DNA of 60,521 bases from an uncultured bacterium (GTDB lineage: Bacteria; Verrucomicrobiota; Kiritimatiellia; RFP12; UBA1067): the NCBI GenBank assembly GCA_902801025.1, contig CADCGZ010000018.1, forward strand, positions 1 to 60,521, given 5' to 3'. Positions 43,501 through 52,244 of the stretch are shown here, piece by piece. Positions within the stretch are counted from its first letter, which is position 1, and each line of letters begins with the position of its first letter. The translations under genes were made by a program, and so were the position numbers. The notes beneath the pieces are model-generated. The model searched no databases, was not told where the DNA came from, and saw only the letters and a program-made list of their open reading frames with translations.

Positions 43501-43791
43501 CACACGCCTGAGGAGATGATATTTACTGGCGCGGCGCCGAACACGGATATTTTTGCCAATTTGCTTGCCGGCGTCAGTGCTGGCGACGAGCCAGTCAAGA
43601 TCACGGTAACGAAGTGTAATTCAAGCTGGGAGTCGAAGCCTTATATTGACTATAGCCCGACGGCCGCGGAGAAGGCGATCGCCGGTGAAAATGCCAAGAT
43701 GGTGCTTGGCGTATATCGTGCTACGGGTATTCTAAAGGCAATTTTCATCAGAACTACGCCGCGGAGTAGCTTTGCCCTTTATGTCAGGTAA
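40549..43791 (+). CDS. Secreted BspA-like LRR surface protein
   Basis: 1080 residues; the start is fixed by the promoter 7 nt upstream. Signal peptide (MKMILLACVSLTVLCASA). The middle has BspA-like leucine-rich repeats (LEQLGEGAFRYFGCQGVLNL, LTNVGQQAFVYITNLWRVVI), then an InlB-like repeat (FVKWYGD, TYARFAHPWTV) and a C-terminal LRR block (IGDRAFAGDTALRKLTIHSD). Such repeats mediate adhesion or ligand binding. Ends SFALYVR-stop. The tail codons overlap the start of the CE15 gene, so surface protein and enzyme are translationally linked. Confidence 0.82.
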   Translation: MKMILLACVSLTVLCASAMVNYVVPWYANPVATNVTYDASLVNDPTDAAIAVKITTAWAAVSNAEALSGKTALVKTMGDTAYFRPKFYVLCTDGDIVEFTMSKDLSSAVWTNTLTAAKLATVAGASGAATDLQVSDDSRLAFLNYGGTWKSLGYKTPTWTLHVLDLHGVEIVDATIAKRDYLNWIDADGKRIYVRNDILNGGSAYITDGTWQIGIYNYYGGIGLGTYGTPTDNAFRGGGVSEVLDLSAGTAVFAGGSYNIRASAEYALGIPSDGRTARVILHSTNLESLRKIMGGWDGAYEEIVFDAPKAKEVCDTSDDGFWSYAKRIVLNVPSLVDAGGYLGFIRSSGWTYAEPDTVIYGSESDWNDFNFPLLEQLGEGAFRYFGCQGVLNLPAIKNVKGSAFGRNYHAPYETSGKVEVLLSPDSCTLTNVGQQAFVYITNLWRVVIGGAPEGVRFSGVTRWPQHFGMCYNLREVVFTGGTPSFDLITGQDAAYDGKLAHNSFDQSEKKLAFVIPRNDATWESFIEGSWRDATDAEIKAYVDANPGRYVPFGVVTNMDLFNSSRAQYIAYADTLGKEPSVTFVPSCDERLGSVTVRVLEGSPADRMNRYEPGTVLELTAVPSGAAGGSFVKWYGDVGDGTGTSSRTITNVVAKDMWTYARFAHPWTVTLDGYGSAVGTAYNGNAVINVSKIDRSAHTLAIGKSGPLGLFAYEVTDGGATTNMTGSGIVDLAGGFFMDGVEYIATEFADGKGMLCAPSMSEVTSLLTPGTISPKIPNYCFDAKDTTPFSYIGKKYDMIVIDEPNVTTQFASWMFDSMPVPYFILRVPGITQFKSASVLWNCEFSKTKLEWWDLSGVEAIVPNAFQTQWADPPAGAAANAPLITKRFGDAAGMLSLPSLRGVNTDVANLNSLGSPLFLAKKVTGFSIGGATPTTTVTNIGDRAFAGDTALRKLTIHSDANITVGTDIFANQWGENKSGVSYGADGHTPEEMIFTGAAPNTDIFANLLAGVSAGDEPVKITVTKCNSSWESKPYIDYSPTAAEKAIAGENAKMVLGVYRATGILKAIFIRTTPRSSFALYVR

Positions 43792-45007
43792 CTGTATTTC
43801 CAGCTTCTACATTGCCGTGCTCGCGACATTAGTCGCAAACGCGGCGGTCGCCGTCGAGATGGCGGAGCCGAAGGACGTGCCGCCGCTGTTCGCCGAAGGC
43901 GAGGCGCGGACCGTCGAGGAATGGCGCGACGTGCGCAGGCCCGCCGTAAAGAAGCTTCTCGAAAGCGAGGTCTACGGCCGCCGCCCCGTCGAGCGTCCGC
44001 CGCACCTCGCTTTTTCCGCGCTTGAGCCGGACGCCGTGATGATGGGCGGCGCGGCAATCCGCAAGCGCGTGCGCGTCGAATACGGCGGCGCGTTCGGCAC
44101 GAACTCGTTCACGTTCACGGCGTTCATCCCGCGGCAGGAGAAGCCGGCCCCGTCGTTCGTCTTCGTCTGCAACCGCCCGCCGGACGAGGTCATCGACCCG
44201 ACGCGCCGTGTGAAGAGCGGCTTCTGGCCTGCCGAGGAGATTGTCGCGCGCGGCTATGCGGCGATAGCGTTCGCGTTCGACGAAGTGACGCCCGACCGCG
44301 AGCACGGCAACACGCTTGGCGTCTTCGCGGCGTTCGAGGACGTTACGGCGAAGTACCGCCCCTATGACAGGTGGGGGGCGCTTTCCGCATGGGGCTGGGC
44401 GGCGAGCCGCGTTCTCGACTGGATTGAGACAGAGCCGTCTTTGGACGCGAAGCATGTCGCGGTGATCGGCCATTCGCGCGGCGGAAAGACCGCGCTCGTG
44501 GCGGCGGCGTGGGACGAGCGTTTCGCGATGGCGTGCTCCAACGACTCGGGTTGCGGCGGCGCGAAGCTGCATCACGCCGACTTGCCTAATTCGGAGATGA
44601 TCTCCCATTCGATCCGTTCGCGCGCGTTCTGGTACTGCAACAGGTACAGGATGTGGGCGAATCGCGACAAGGAGACGCCGTTCGACCAGCACATGCTTGT
44701 CGCGATGATTGCGCCACGGCTTGTCTGCATCGGTTCCGCGACAGAAGATCCATGGGCCGGGCCCTGCGGCGAATACCTGACTGCGCGGCTTGCGTCTGAG
44801 GCGTGGCGCGTCTTCGGGCGGAAGGGGCTTGTGTCTGACGGCTTCCCCGCGCCCGAGACTCCGCAGCAGGACGGCGACATTTCCTACCATCTTCGACGCG
44901 GTGAGCACGATCTCACCCCGTACGACTGGAACGTCTACATGGACTTTGCAGACCGCCACGGCTGGCGGTGCGCGCATGGGCAAGGCAAGGAGGAAGCTGG
45001 GGAATGA
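43781..45007 (+). CDS. CE15 glucuronoyl-esterase-like enzyme, exported
   Basis: 408 residues; ATG 43781 lies in the final codons of the LRR gene (11-nt overlap). Signal peptide (about 1-24). Alpha/beta-hydrolase with nucleophile motif GHSRGGKTAL (S232), oxyanion-side residues FAMACSNDSGCGG, and a C-terminal RRGEHDLTPYDW carrying the catalytic His, as in carbohydrate esterase family 15. These enzymes cut ester bonds between lignin or other alcohols and glucuronate side chains of xylan, though non-plant substrates are also possible. Stop overlaps the GH2 start (ATGA). Confidence 0.85.
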   Translation: MSGNCISSFYIAVLATLVANAAVAVEMAEPKDVPPLFAEGEARTVEEWRDVRRPAVKKLLESEVYGRRPVERPPHLAFSALEPDAVMMGGAAIRKRVRVEYGGAFGTNSFTFTAFIPRQEKPAPSFVFVCNRPPDEVIDPTRRVKSGFWPAEEIVARGYAAIAFAFDEVTPDREHGNTLGVFAAFEDVTAKYRPYDRWGALSAWGWAASRVLDWIETEPSLDAKHVAVIGHSRGGKTALVAAAWDERFAMACSNDSGCGGAKLHHADLPNSEMISHSIRSRAFWYCNRYRMWANRDKETPFDQHMLVAMIAPRLVCIGSATEDPWAGPCGEYLTARLASEAWRVFGRKGLVSDGFPAPETPQQDGDISYHLRRGEHDLTPYDWNVYMDFADRHGWRCAHGQGKEEAGE

Positions 45008-48000
45008 AAAGCCGGTGCATTTTCTTGGCAATGTGCGCTGTGGCGTTCGCCGCAAGCGGAGAAGTTGTATTGGATTCGGGCAAGCCGCGCAAGTTCGAGG
45101 CGGGGCACAACAAGAGCTGGACGGTGAAGCTCGCGCCAGACTGGGCCGTCCTGACAGTCAAGACGCGCGTCAAGCCGACGGACGTCGTTGTCGGGAAGGA
45201 CAACTGGATGAACGCACGTGTCCCGATGAGCTTCCACGACGCGGACGGAAAACAGGTCGGCGGCTGGCCGAACGTCTTCGGCTTCGAGGGGACGCACGAC
45301 TGGATCGACTGCGAGCGCGACTACGCAGTGCCGGCGGGCGCTGCAAGTCTCAACATCGCGATAGGCAACTACGGGAAGTCCGGAACGGCCGAGTTCGCGC
45401 CGCTCACGGTCTCGGTGAAGCGCCGCCACGTGAAAGGGCCTTGCAACGCGCCGCTGCCGGATGGCGTGAAGGGCGATCCGTGGGGGCTTGACGACGCATG
45501 GTGCCAGAAGACGGCGACTCGTTCACGCTGGTCTCTCAACGGGCTTTGGGGCTGGCGGCCGCCGCTTGTTGACGACAAGGAGGGCGTAGTGCCGGGTCCG
45601 GAGGACAACTGGGGTTGGGGCAAGATACCGTCCGTATGGGATCGTGGTGGCGAATGGCAGCGCGACGGGCAGATGGTCTATCTCTCTCCGTGGCTCGAAG
45701 ACAATGGCGTCAAGCCGGGAATCGGCGACCGCGCGTGGTATCGCCGCGATTTCACGATGCCGAAGGATGCGGCGGGGAAGCGCGTAGCCCTCACGTTCAC
45801 GATGCTTCAGACCCACGCCGTCGTCTATGTCGACGGCAAGCGCGCGGCGGAAGTGTCGTTCCCGGGTGGCGAGGCGGACATCACGGAGTTCGCGAAGCCA
45901 GGCGCAAGGCAGTCGATCGTCCTCGACGTGACGGCGTATCCGCTCAATCCCCTGACGCTCGATTTCAACGCGCCGGACCGGGCAACCGAGCGGAAGAGCG
46001 AAGTTAAGTACCGCGGCGTGACAGGCGACGTCTATCTCGATGTGATGCCGAAGGGCGCGCGTGTCGTAGACGCGACGGTGGAGTGCGATGTGCAGGGCAG
46101 CAAGGCAAACTTCGTGGCAGACTGCGCGGGCGTCGCGGGCGAAGTCGAACTTGAAGTGCACGTGTACGACACGGCGGATGTGACGAAAGTCGGTTCGCTG
46201 AAGCCCGTCTTTATGGCCCACAGCGCGGGCATGAGACCCGATGAGGGAGGGCGCGTCGCATTTACCGTGGACTTTGCCCACGCGAAGAAGTGGGATGTAC
46301 ATACGCCGCAGAACCGCTATGTGTGCGTGATGGAGTTGAGGGACGCGAAAGAACGGACGCTCGACGCCGCGCTGCCGTTTGCGTTTGGGTTCCGCGACGT
46401 CCGCATCAATGGGCGCGACCTCATGCTTAACGGCACGCCAATCCATCTCCGTGCGCTATACAGCCGGTCCATCAACGCCTCCGCTGGCGTTGCCTGCCGC
46501 GAGTCGTCGCTCGAGCTATGCCGCCGCCTCAAGGAAGAGGGTTTCAACTATGTCATCGCTGGCAACTACAACTTTTCTCCGGGCGAGGTTTCCTACATGG
46601 ACGACTTCCTCGATGCTTGCGACGAGACGGGAATGCTCTTCTCGTTTTCCCTGCCGCATGTGCGCGACTTTGGAATGAAGCTCGAAGACCCGGCGGTTGC
46701 GGCGCGGTATCGTGCCCTCGCCAAGTGGTGCATTCGCCGCGCCAGAAACCACCCGAGCGTCGTCACCTACGCGATGAACCACAATTTCGCGGGCTATTCG
46801 GGCGACATGGATCCACAGAGGATCGACGGGAAATACGACTTCGAGCCAGAGCCCGGCAACGGACGCGTGGAGGGCACGATTCGCACCAGGCGCCGCGCAC
46901 ACGAGGCGTGGGCGATTGCGAAGTCGATAGATCCTACGCGCCCCGTCTACCACCATGAGTCCGGCAACCTTGATGACTTCCACACAGTCAACATCTACCT
47001 CGACTGGGCTCCTGTTCAGGAGCGTAGCGACTGGCTTTCGCATTGGAGCAAAGAAGGGGTGAAGCCGCTTTTCTTCGTCGAGTGGGGTATGCCGCACATC
47101 TGTTCCTGGTCGAGCTATCGCGGTCCGCTCTTCATCTGGCGCTATCCAGGATACATGAGCTTGTGGGCGAGTGAATACGCGGCGGCGTTCCTTGGCGACG
47201 CGGCCTATTTTGGAAGTGACCCCGTGACGGTCAAGGCGCTCAAGAAGGAGGAATCGCTTTGGATGCGACAACGGCCTTTCATGTGGACTGAGCTCAATGG
47301 GCCGCTCAGGGAAATGGAAGACCGCTACACCGGCGTCCAGTCCATTTACATGGCCGACAACTGGCGCAGCCACCGCGCTTGGGGCATCACCGCGATGCTG
47401 CCGTGGGACCAGGGCAACTTTCATCGTGGCGGCGGCACGCCTATGCGCGTCAATCCCCGCCGTTGGGAAGGGCTTAAACGCCCTGGCATCGTTCCAGACA
47501 CAATCCGCGACGAGGGCTGGGATACTGGAACTGGTGATGCCTCGCATTATCGCCGTAGCGCCGTTGGCGAGACGCTTGTCAGGTGGAATATGGACGACTG
47601 TGCGTTTATTGGCGGCAAGGGCGTGTTTACGGACAAGTCGCATCATTTCCGTCCCGGCGAAAAAGTCGAGAAGACGCTCGTCGTAATGAACGACCGCCGC
47701 GTCGCGCAGGATGTCGAATGGTCATGCGAACTCGTCGGCGGGAGCGGGCGTGTCGGTGAGCCATTGCGTGGCAAGGTGGCCGTGCCGCCCGGGACGCGGA
47801 GCGATGTGCCGGTTTCGCTCGCTCTCCCAGATCGCGCAGGGCGCTATGTGCTTCGCGCGGAGTTCCGCTTTGCCGACGGCGTTGTGCAGAAGGATGAGTT
47901 TGGCGTAGAGGCCTACGCTGCCGCTGCGGTTGACGAGAAGTCAAAGACGCCGTTCCTCTACGATCCGAAAGGGATGACGGCTAAGGAGCTTGACCGGCTC

Positions 48001-49251
48001 GGGGTAAAGTATGTTCGCCTCTCCCTTGACGAATTTAAGATGAAGGCGTCGGACGCGAATCTCGAACCAGAGACGCCGTTTGTCGTTGGCAGGGAGTGTC
48101 TCTCGCGCGAGCTAATGTACGGCGTCCTTGTTCCAGCTGCGCGGAAGTCACGTGCCCGCGTCCTCGTCTTCGAGCAGGACAAGGAGACGCTTGAGGCGGT
48201 GGGCTTTCGAGTTCAGGTCTACGGGCTTAGGACGACTTTCCCGCGCTTCCGCGACGACCGCCTCGGCCTTTCTCTTGGCACCGCCATGCTGCGCGACTGG
48301 AACGGCGAGTCGACTATGGTGCCGCCATACTTCGCGGACATCCCGAGGAACGAGCTCAACTACCTGACGGACACGTGGGCGGGCTACCTCAACACGCGCG
48401 TGTGGCGGTGCGGCAACCGTGGCTGCGTAGCGACGGTCATCCCGGAGAAGCCGACGGTAGGCGACTGGCGCGCGCTTGTGGACGGCGGTTTCGATCTCCA
48501 GTATGCGCCGCTTCTCGACTGGACGATAGGCGACGGCCGCATCACGTTCTGCCAGCTCGACGTCACCGCGCGGACGGCGTTCGATCCCGTGGCGGACGAT
48601 GTCGTGCGTCGGCTTGTCTCGCGGCTTGGCGATGGCGTCAGGATCTGGTCGAAGAATCCCCGTGCATTCGGTCGCACGGCGTGGATAGTGACGCGCGACC
48701 TCGCGAAAGCCCTGAGGCAGCACGATGGCGACAGAGAGAGCGGTCTATACAGCGTCTATGTCGCCGCGTCTGGCGCTGAAAAGCCGAAGAACTTCCTTGA
48801 CCGCGTTGCGAACGGAGCGAGCGTACTCTGCCTTGGCTTCACGGCGAAGGAAGTCGCTGAATGGAGCCCTGTGCCGCTTGAGATGTCGCATACGAACGGA
48901 TGCTTTGCATCGCGTATAAAGGAACCGCCGGGAGTGCTGAACGGGCTTTCAAACGCCGACTGGGCGTGGCACGGCGGGATGGACTTCAATGCTTTCACGA
49001 AGCCGGCGAAGGACGGCAACGAGGCGTTCCGAATGGTCAGGCACGGGAAGGGAAGGATTGTGTTCTGGCAGGTTCCGCCGTGGGCCATAGACGACGAGGC
49101 GAAGCCGTATCTTAGGACGACGAAGCGCCGTGCGCAGTACATGCTTTGCAGGATTCTCGCCAACATGGAGATGGACTTCGCAACGGATGTGGTGCGCTAT
49201 GCGGACATCCCCGTTCCGGAGGATGACCCGTATCGCTACTATAGATGGTGA
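45004..49251 (+). CDS. Large exported GH2-like glycosidase with altered acid/base
   Basis: 1415 residues, ATG 45004 behind AAGGAGG. Signal peptide (about 1-20). GH2 sandwich (about 185-330, WYRRDFTMP), immunoglobulin-like domain, TIM barrel from about 480 (INGRDLMLNGTPIHLRALYS) and C-terminal beta-domains. Candidate nucleophile E693 in FFVEWGMPH. At the acid/base position, where GH2 has NE after RNHPS, this protein has TYAMNHN (N592, H593), so normal GH2 catalysis is doubtful. It may be a specialised subfamily or non-hydrolytic. Third gene of the LRR/CE15 operon. Confidence 0.8.
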   Translation: MKSRCIFLAMCAVAFAASGEVVLDSGKPRKFEAGHNKSWTVKLAPDWAVLTVKTRVKPTDVVVGKDNWMNARVPMSFHDADGKQVGGWPNVFGFEGTHDWIDCERDYAVPAGAASLNIAIGNYGKSGTAEFAPLTVSVKRRHVKGPCNAPLPDGVKGDPWGLDDAWCQKTATRSRWSLNGLWGWRPPLVDDKEGVVPGPEDNWGWGKIPSVWDRGGEWQRDGQMVYLSPWLEDNGVKPGIGDRAWYRRDFTMPKDAAGKRVALTFTMLQTHAVVYVDGKRAAEVSFPGGEADITEFAKPGARQSIVLDVTAYPLNPLTLDFNAPDRATERKSEVKYRGVTGDVYLDVMPKGARVVDATVECDVQGSKANFVADCAGVAGEVELEVHVYDTADVTKVGSLKPVFMAHSAGMRPDEGGRVAFTVDFAHAKKWDVHTPQNRYVCVMELRDAKERTLDAALPFAFGFRDVRINGRDLMLNGTPIHLRALYSRSINASAGVACRESSLELCRRLKEEGFNYVIAGNYNFSPGEVSYMDDFLDACDETGMLFSFSLPHVRDFGMKLEDPAVAARYRALAKWCIRRARNHPSVVTYAMNHNFAGYSGDMDPQRIDGKYDFEPEPGNGRVEGTIRTRRRAHEAWAIAKSIDPTRPVYHHESGNLDDFHTVNIYLDWAPVQERSDWLSHWSKEGVKPLFFVEWGMPHICSWSSYRGPLFIWRYPGYMSLWASEYAAAFLGDAAYFGSDPVTVKALKKEESLWMRQRPFMWTELNGPLREMEDRYTGVQSIYMADNWRSHRAWGITAMLPWDQGNFHRGGGTPMRVNPRRWEGLKRPGIVPDTIRDEGWDTGTGDASHYRRSAVGETLVRWNMDDCAFIGGKGVFTDKSHHFRPGEKVEKTLVVMNDRRVAQDVEWSCELVGGSGRVGEPLRGKVAVPPGTRSDVPVSLALPDRAGRYVLRAEFRFADGVVQKDEFGVEAYAAAAVDEKSKTPFLYDPKGMTAKELDRLGVKYVRLSLDEFKMKASDANLEPETPFVVGRECLSRELMYGVLVPAARKSRARVLVFEQDKETLEAVGFRVQVYGLRTTFPRFRDDRLGLSLGTAMLRDWNGESTMVPPYFADIPRNELNYLTDTWAGYLNTRVWRCGNRGCVATVIPEKPTVGDWRALVDGGFDLQYAPLLDWTIGDGRITFCQLDVTARTAFDPVADDVVRRLVSRLGDGVRIWSKNPRAFGRTAWIVTRDLAKALRQHDGDRESGLYSVYVAASGAEKPKNFLDRVANGASVLCLGFTAKEVAEWSPVPLEMSHTNGCFASRIKEPPGVLNGLSNADWAWHGGMDFNAFTKPAKDGNEAFRMVRHGKGRIVFWQVPPWAIDDEAKPYLRTTKRRAQYMLCRILANMEMDFATDVVRYADIPVPEDDPYRYYRW

Positions 49252-49269
49252 GAGATTGCGGATCCTAAG

Positions 49270-49391
49270 AACTCTGCGTACTCTGCGACTTTGCGTCTCT
49301 GCGTTAAGAACATGAAAGCTTAAAGAAAGGAAATTAAGAATGGAAAGAAGAGAGTTCATAAAGGCAAGTGCGATGGTGGCGGGCGCGATGG
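49270..49391. repeat. Duplicated leader and Tat-signal coding region, copy 1
   Basis: 122 bp matching 50746-50867 with 8 differences, all in the first 70 nt; the last 52 nt (start codon and signal) are identical. The leader begins with four tandem near-repeats of CTCTGCG, a sequence style seen as a dispersed repeat in many environmental genomes. Confidence 0.9.
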
Positions 49392-50728
49392 TTGCGCCGA
49401 AGGGCGCATTGGCCGACTCTGTCCTGAGAGCGCCGGCGAAGGCGATCACGATCGCGAAGACGAGCTGCGGCTTCGAGCGCGAGCCGATGGTGAGGCCGTT
49501 CGGCTTCAAGGGCGGGTACTTGACCGAGGAGTGGATCGTCTCCGCTTTCGTAAAGTCGACTTCAGGGAAGCACGGCATAGGACTTGGCACGCAGAATTGC
49601 CTCTGGTCCGATGCGAAGGTGTTTGCGTCCAATTCCGAGGCGGGCGGCAACGCGATCATGTTCTCGATGACGCAGTATGCGCTTAAGCTGCTCGTCGGCA
49701 AGACCTTTACCTCTCCTGTCGAGCTCAACGACTGGCTCTGGCCGCAGGTGTGGGAGTATGGCAAGAAGGTTTCGGCGAATCCCGATCTTCGTGCGACTTA
49801 CGCCTTGAACGCACTTGTCGCGGTAGACAACGCCGTGTGGGTTCTCTTCGCTCGTGAAAACGGTCTTACATCGTTTGACGAGATGATCCCGAGTGCCTAT
49901 CGCCCGGCGCTCGCCGCGCATCACGCGAAGTGCGCGTCGATTCCGCTCTTCTCCTACAAGGTTTCCGTCGCGGAGATCAAGGAGGCGGTCGACTCGGGCT
50001 ACTTCTTCATGAAGATCAAGATCGGCCAGCCCGGCACCCAGGAAGAGATGCTTGCGAAGGACATGGCCCGCGTCTCCGAGATACATGCCGTCCTGAAGGA
50101 CTGCCGCACTCCCTATACGAAGTCGGGGAAGCTCCCTTACTACTTCGACGCGAACGGCCGCTACGAGAAGAAGGAGACGTTTCTCAAGTTCATCGACCAC
50201 TTGAAGAAGATCGGCGCGTACGACCAGGTTGCAATCGTCGAGGAGCCGTTTGACGAATACGCCGACATCGACGTGAACGACATTCCGCTCCGCCTCGCGG
50301 CGGACGAGTCGGCGCATACGGTGAAGGACGCGCTGGAACGCATCAAGATGGGCTATCGCGCGATGGCCCTGAAGCCGATTGCGAAGACGATGTCGATGTC
50401 GATGAAGATTGCCGAAGCCGCGTATGAAAAGGACATCCCCTGCTTCTGCGCGGATCTGACGGTATGTCCCGCGATGGTCGAGTGGAACAAGGCGGTTGCC
50501 TCGCGACTCCCCGCGTTCCCGGGGATTGGCGACCTCGGGCTTGTCGAGACGAACGGGCACATGAACTTCCGCAACTGGGAGACGATGCGCAAGGACCTCG
50601 CCTATCCCGACGCGCACTGGACGCGCACCGAGAAGGGCGTCTTCGAGTGCGACGCGGACTACTACGCGAAATCGGGCGGAATCCTCGAGCCGATGCCGCG
50701 CTACGAAAAGATGTATGAAAAGGTCTAA
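49340..50728 (+). CDS. Enolase-superfamily (mandelate racemase/muconate lactonising) protein with Tat signal
   Basis: 462 residues; ATG 49340 behind AAAGAAAGGAAAT. Tat signal MERREFIKASAMVAGAMV. Barrel residues: K225 and K227 in MKIKIG, metal ligands D270 (FDANGRY), E301/E302 (EEPF) and D322 (ADES), and K345 (ALKP). This indicates abstraction of a proton alpha to a carboxylate, as in sugar-acid dehydratases or racemases; the exact substrate cannot be told. The N-terminal signal and leader are almost identical to those of the following Gfo/Idh gene, so both were probably mobilised or fused to the same export signal. Confidence 0.83.
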   Translation: MERREFIKASAMVAGAMVAPKGALADSVLRAPAKAITIAKTSCGFEREPMVRPFGFKGGYLTEEWIVSAFVKSTSGKHGIGLGTQNCLWSDAKVFASNSEAGGNAIMFSMTQYALKLLVGKTFTSPVELNDWLWPQVWEYGKKVSANPDLRATYALNALVAVDNAVWVLFARENGLTSFDEMIPSAYRPALAAHHAKCASIPLFSYKVSVAEIKEAVDSGYFFMKIKIGQPGTQEEMLAKDMARVSEIHAVLKDCRTPYTKSGKLPYYFDANGRYEKKETFLKFIDHLKKIGAYDQVAIVEEPFDEYADIDVNDIPLRLAADESAHTVKDALERIKMGYRAMALKPIAKTMSMSMKIAEAAYEKDIPCFCADLTVCPAMVEWNKAVASRLPAFPGIGDLGLVETNGHMNFRNWETMRKDLAYPDAHWTRTEKGVFECDADYYAKSGGILEPMPRYEKMYEKV

Positions 50729-50745
50729 TTTTTTTAACGCAAAAA

Positions 50746-50867
50746 AACTCTGCGCACTCTGCGACTTTGCGTCTCTGCGTTGAGATCATTAAAGTTTAAA
50801 GAAAGGAAACTGAAAATGGAAAGAAGAGAGTTCATAAAGGCAAGTGCGATGGTGGCGGGCGCGATGG
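50746..50867. repeat. Duplicated leader and Tat-signal coding region, copy 2
   Basis: 114 of 122 positions identical with 49270-49391, and all 52 nt from the start codon on. It supplies the leader, Shine-Dalgarno and signal of the Gfo/Idh gene. Confidence 0.9.
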
Positions 50868-52240
50868 CCGTGCCGAACATCTTGAGGGCGCAGGGCTCCA
50901 AGGCCAGGGTGCGCATGGGCTTCATCGGCGTCGGGAACCGCGGCACGCAGCTCCTCCACATCTTCATGAAGAACCCGCTCGTCGAAGTGACGGCGCTTGC
51001 CGACATCTACGAGCCGTACCTTAAGCGCGACGATTCCGCGTTTGATCCGAAGTTCCTCGAATGGGGGCTCAAGGGGCGTCTTCCGAATTTCCGCAACAAG
51101 GACGGCTCCTTGAAGAAGCAGGAAGCCGAGCTCGCCGAACGCATCAAGTCGGGAACGTGCAAGCTTTACAAGGACTACAAGGCGCTTCTCGCGGACCCGA
51201 ACGTCGACGCCGTCTGCATTGCGACGCCCGACCACTGGCATGCGATTCAGACAATCGACGCGATCAAGGCGGGGAAGGACGTCTACTGCGAGAAGCCCCT
51301 CACGGCGACGGTCGCCGAGGGTCGCGCGATGGTGAATGCCCAGAAGAGTTCGCGGCAGATCGTCGCCGTCGGCCTGAACCGTCGCGGCAACGACGCGTAT
51401 CGCGAGCTCAAGAAGGCGATTGCGACGGGGAAGTATGGCTTATTCCGCACGGGCCGCGCGGCGCGCGTCTCGAACATCTGCCCGAACGGAATCGGCAAGT
51501 GCCCGCCGTGCGAGCCGCCGAAGGGCATGGACTGGGACGCGTGGCTTGGGCCTCGCGCCTACCGCCCCTACAAGTACACGATCGCGCCATACTACTTCCG
51601 CTGGCAGGTCGACTTCTCAAGCCAGGTCGGGAACTGGGGCGTTCACTACCTCGATACGATGCGCTGGATGATGGATGAACGTGCGCCGTCGGCGATTACG
51701 GCGGTGGGCGGCAAGTACTACACGGGCGACCGCTCGGACGCGACGATTCCCGACACGATGTTCTGCATCTTCGAGTTCGCGAGCGGCAAGGCGATGGAGT
51801 TCAACGTCTTCGAGGGAGGGCGCTCCAACCCCATCAAGCAGGGGGAGCTTGAGCTCGCCTCGGGCGACGCCACGATCTTCGCAGACCAGCAGGGCTGGGA
51901 GATACTTCCTTCGAAGAGCAAGGAGTTCAACAATCCCGTAAACACCTTCGCGCCGCAGAAGTACGTCTTCAAGGAGGCGCTTCTCGACGACGGTTCTGCG
52001 GAGAGCGCGACGAAGAACGTGATAGGCGACTTCGTTGACCGCTGCATCGACCGCAATCCCGCCGTCCTCTGCACGCTTGAGGAAGGACATCGCTCGACTT
52101 GCTTCGCGCATCTCGCCAACATCGCCTACAAGCTCGGCCGCCGTCTCGAGTGGGACGCGGACGCAGAGCGCTTCACGAACTGCGACGAGGCGAACAGGTT
52201 CCTTCACTACGACTACAGAAAGGGCTACGCGCTCGGCTGA
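50816..52240 (+). CDS. Gfo/Idh/MocA-family oxidoreductase with Tat signal
   Basis: 474 residues from ATG 50816. Tat signal identical to that of the preceding gene, then the Rossmann motif GFIGVGNRG (about residues 34-42), ATPDHWH, and the family EKPLT around residue 160, with VHYLDTMRWMMDE in the C-terminal beta-sheet domain. These enzymes use NAD(P) to oxidise or reduce sugars; exported Tat versions carry the cofactor with them and are common near glycan genes. Converges with the pseudouridine synthase gene, only 4 nt between stops. Confidence 0.88.
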   Translation: MERREFIKASAMVAGAMAVPNILRAQGSKARVRMGFIGVGNRGTQLLHIFMKNPLVEVTALADIYEPYLKRDDSAFDPKFLEWGLKGRLPNFRNKDGSLKKQEAELAERIKSGTCKLYKDYKALLADPNVDAVCIATPDHWHAIQTIDAIKAGKDVYCEKPLTATVAEGRAMVNAQKSSRQIVAVGLNRRGNDAYRELKKAIATGKYGLFRTGRAARVSNICPNGIGKCPPCEPPKGMDWDAWLGPRAYRPYKYTIAPYYFRWQVDFSSQVGNWGVHYLDTMRWMMDERAPSAITAVGGKYYTGDRSDATIPDTMFCIFEFASGKAMEFNVFEGGRSNPIKQGELELASGDATIFADQQGWEILPSKSKEFNNPVNTFAPQKYVFKEALLDDGSAESATKNVIGDFVDRCIDRNPAVLCTLEEGHRSTCFAHLANIAYKLGRRLEWDADAERFTNCDEANRFLHYDYRKGYALG

Positions 52241-52244
52241 TCCG

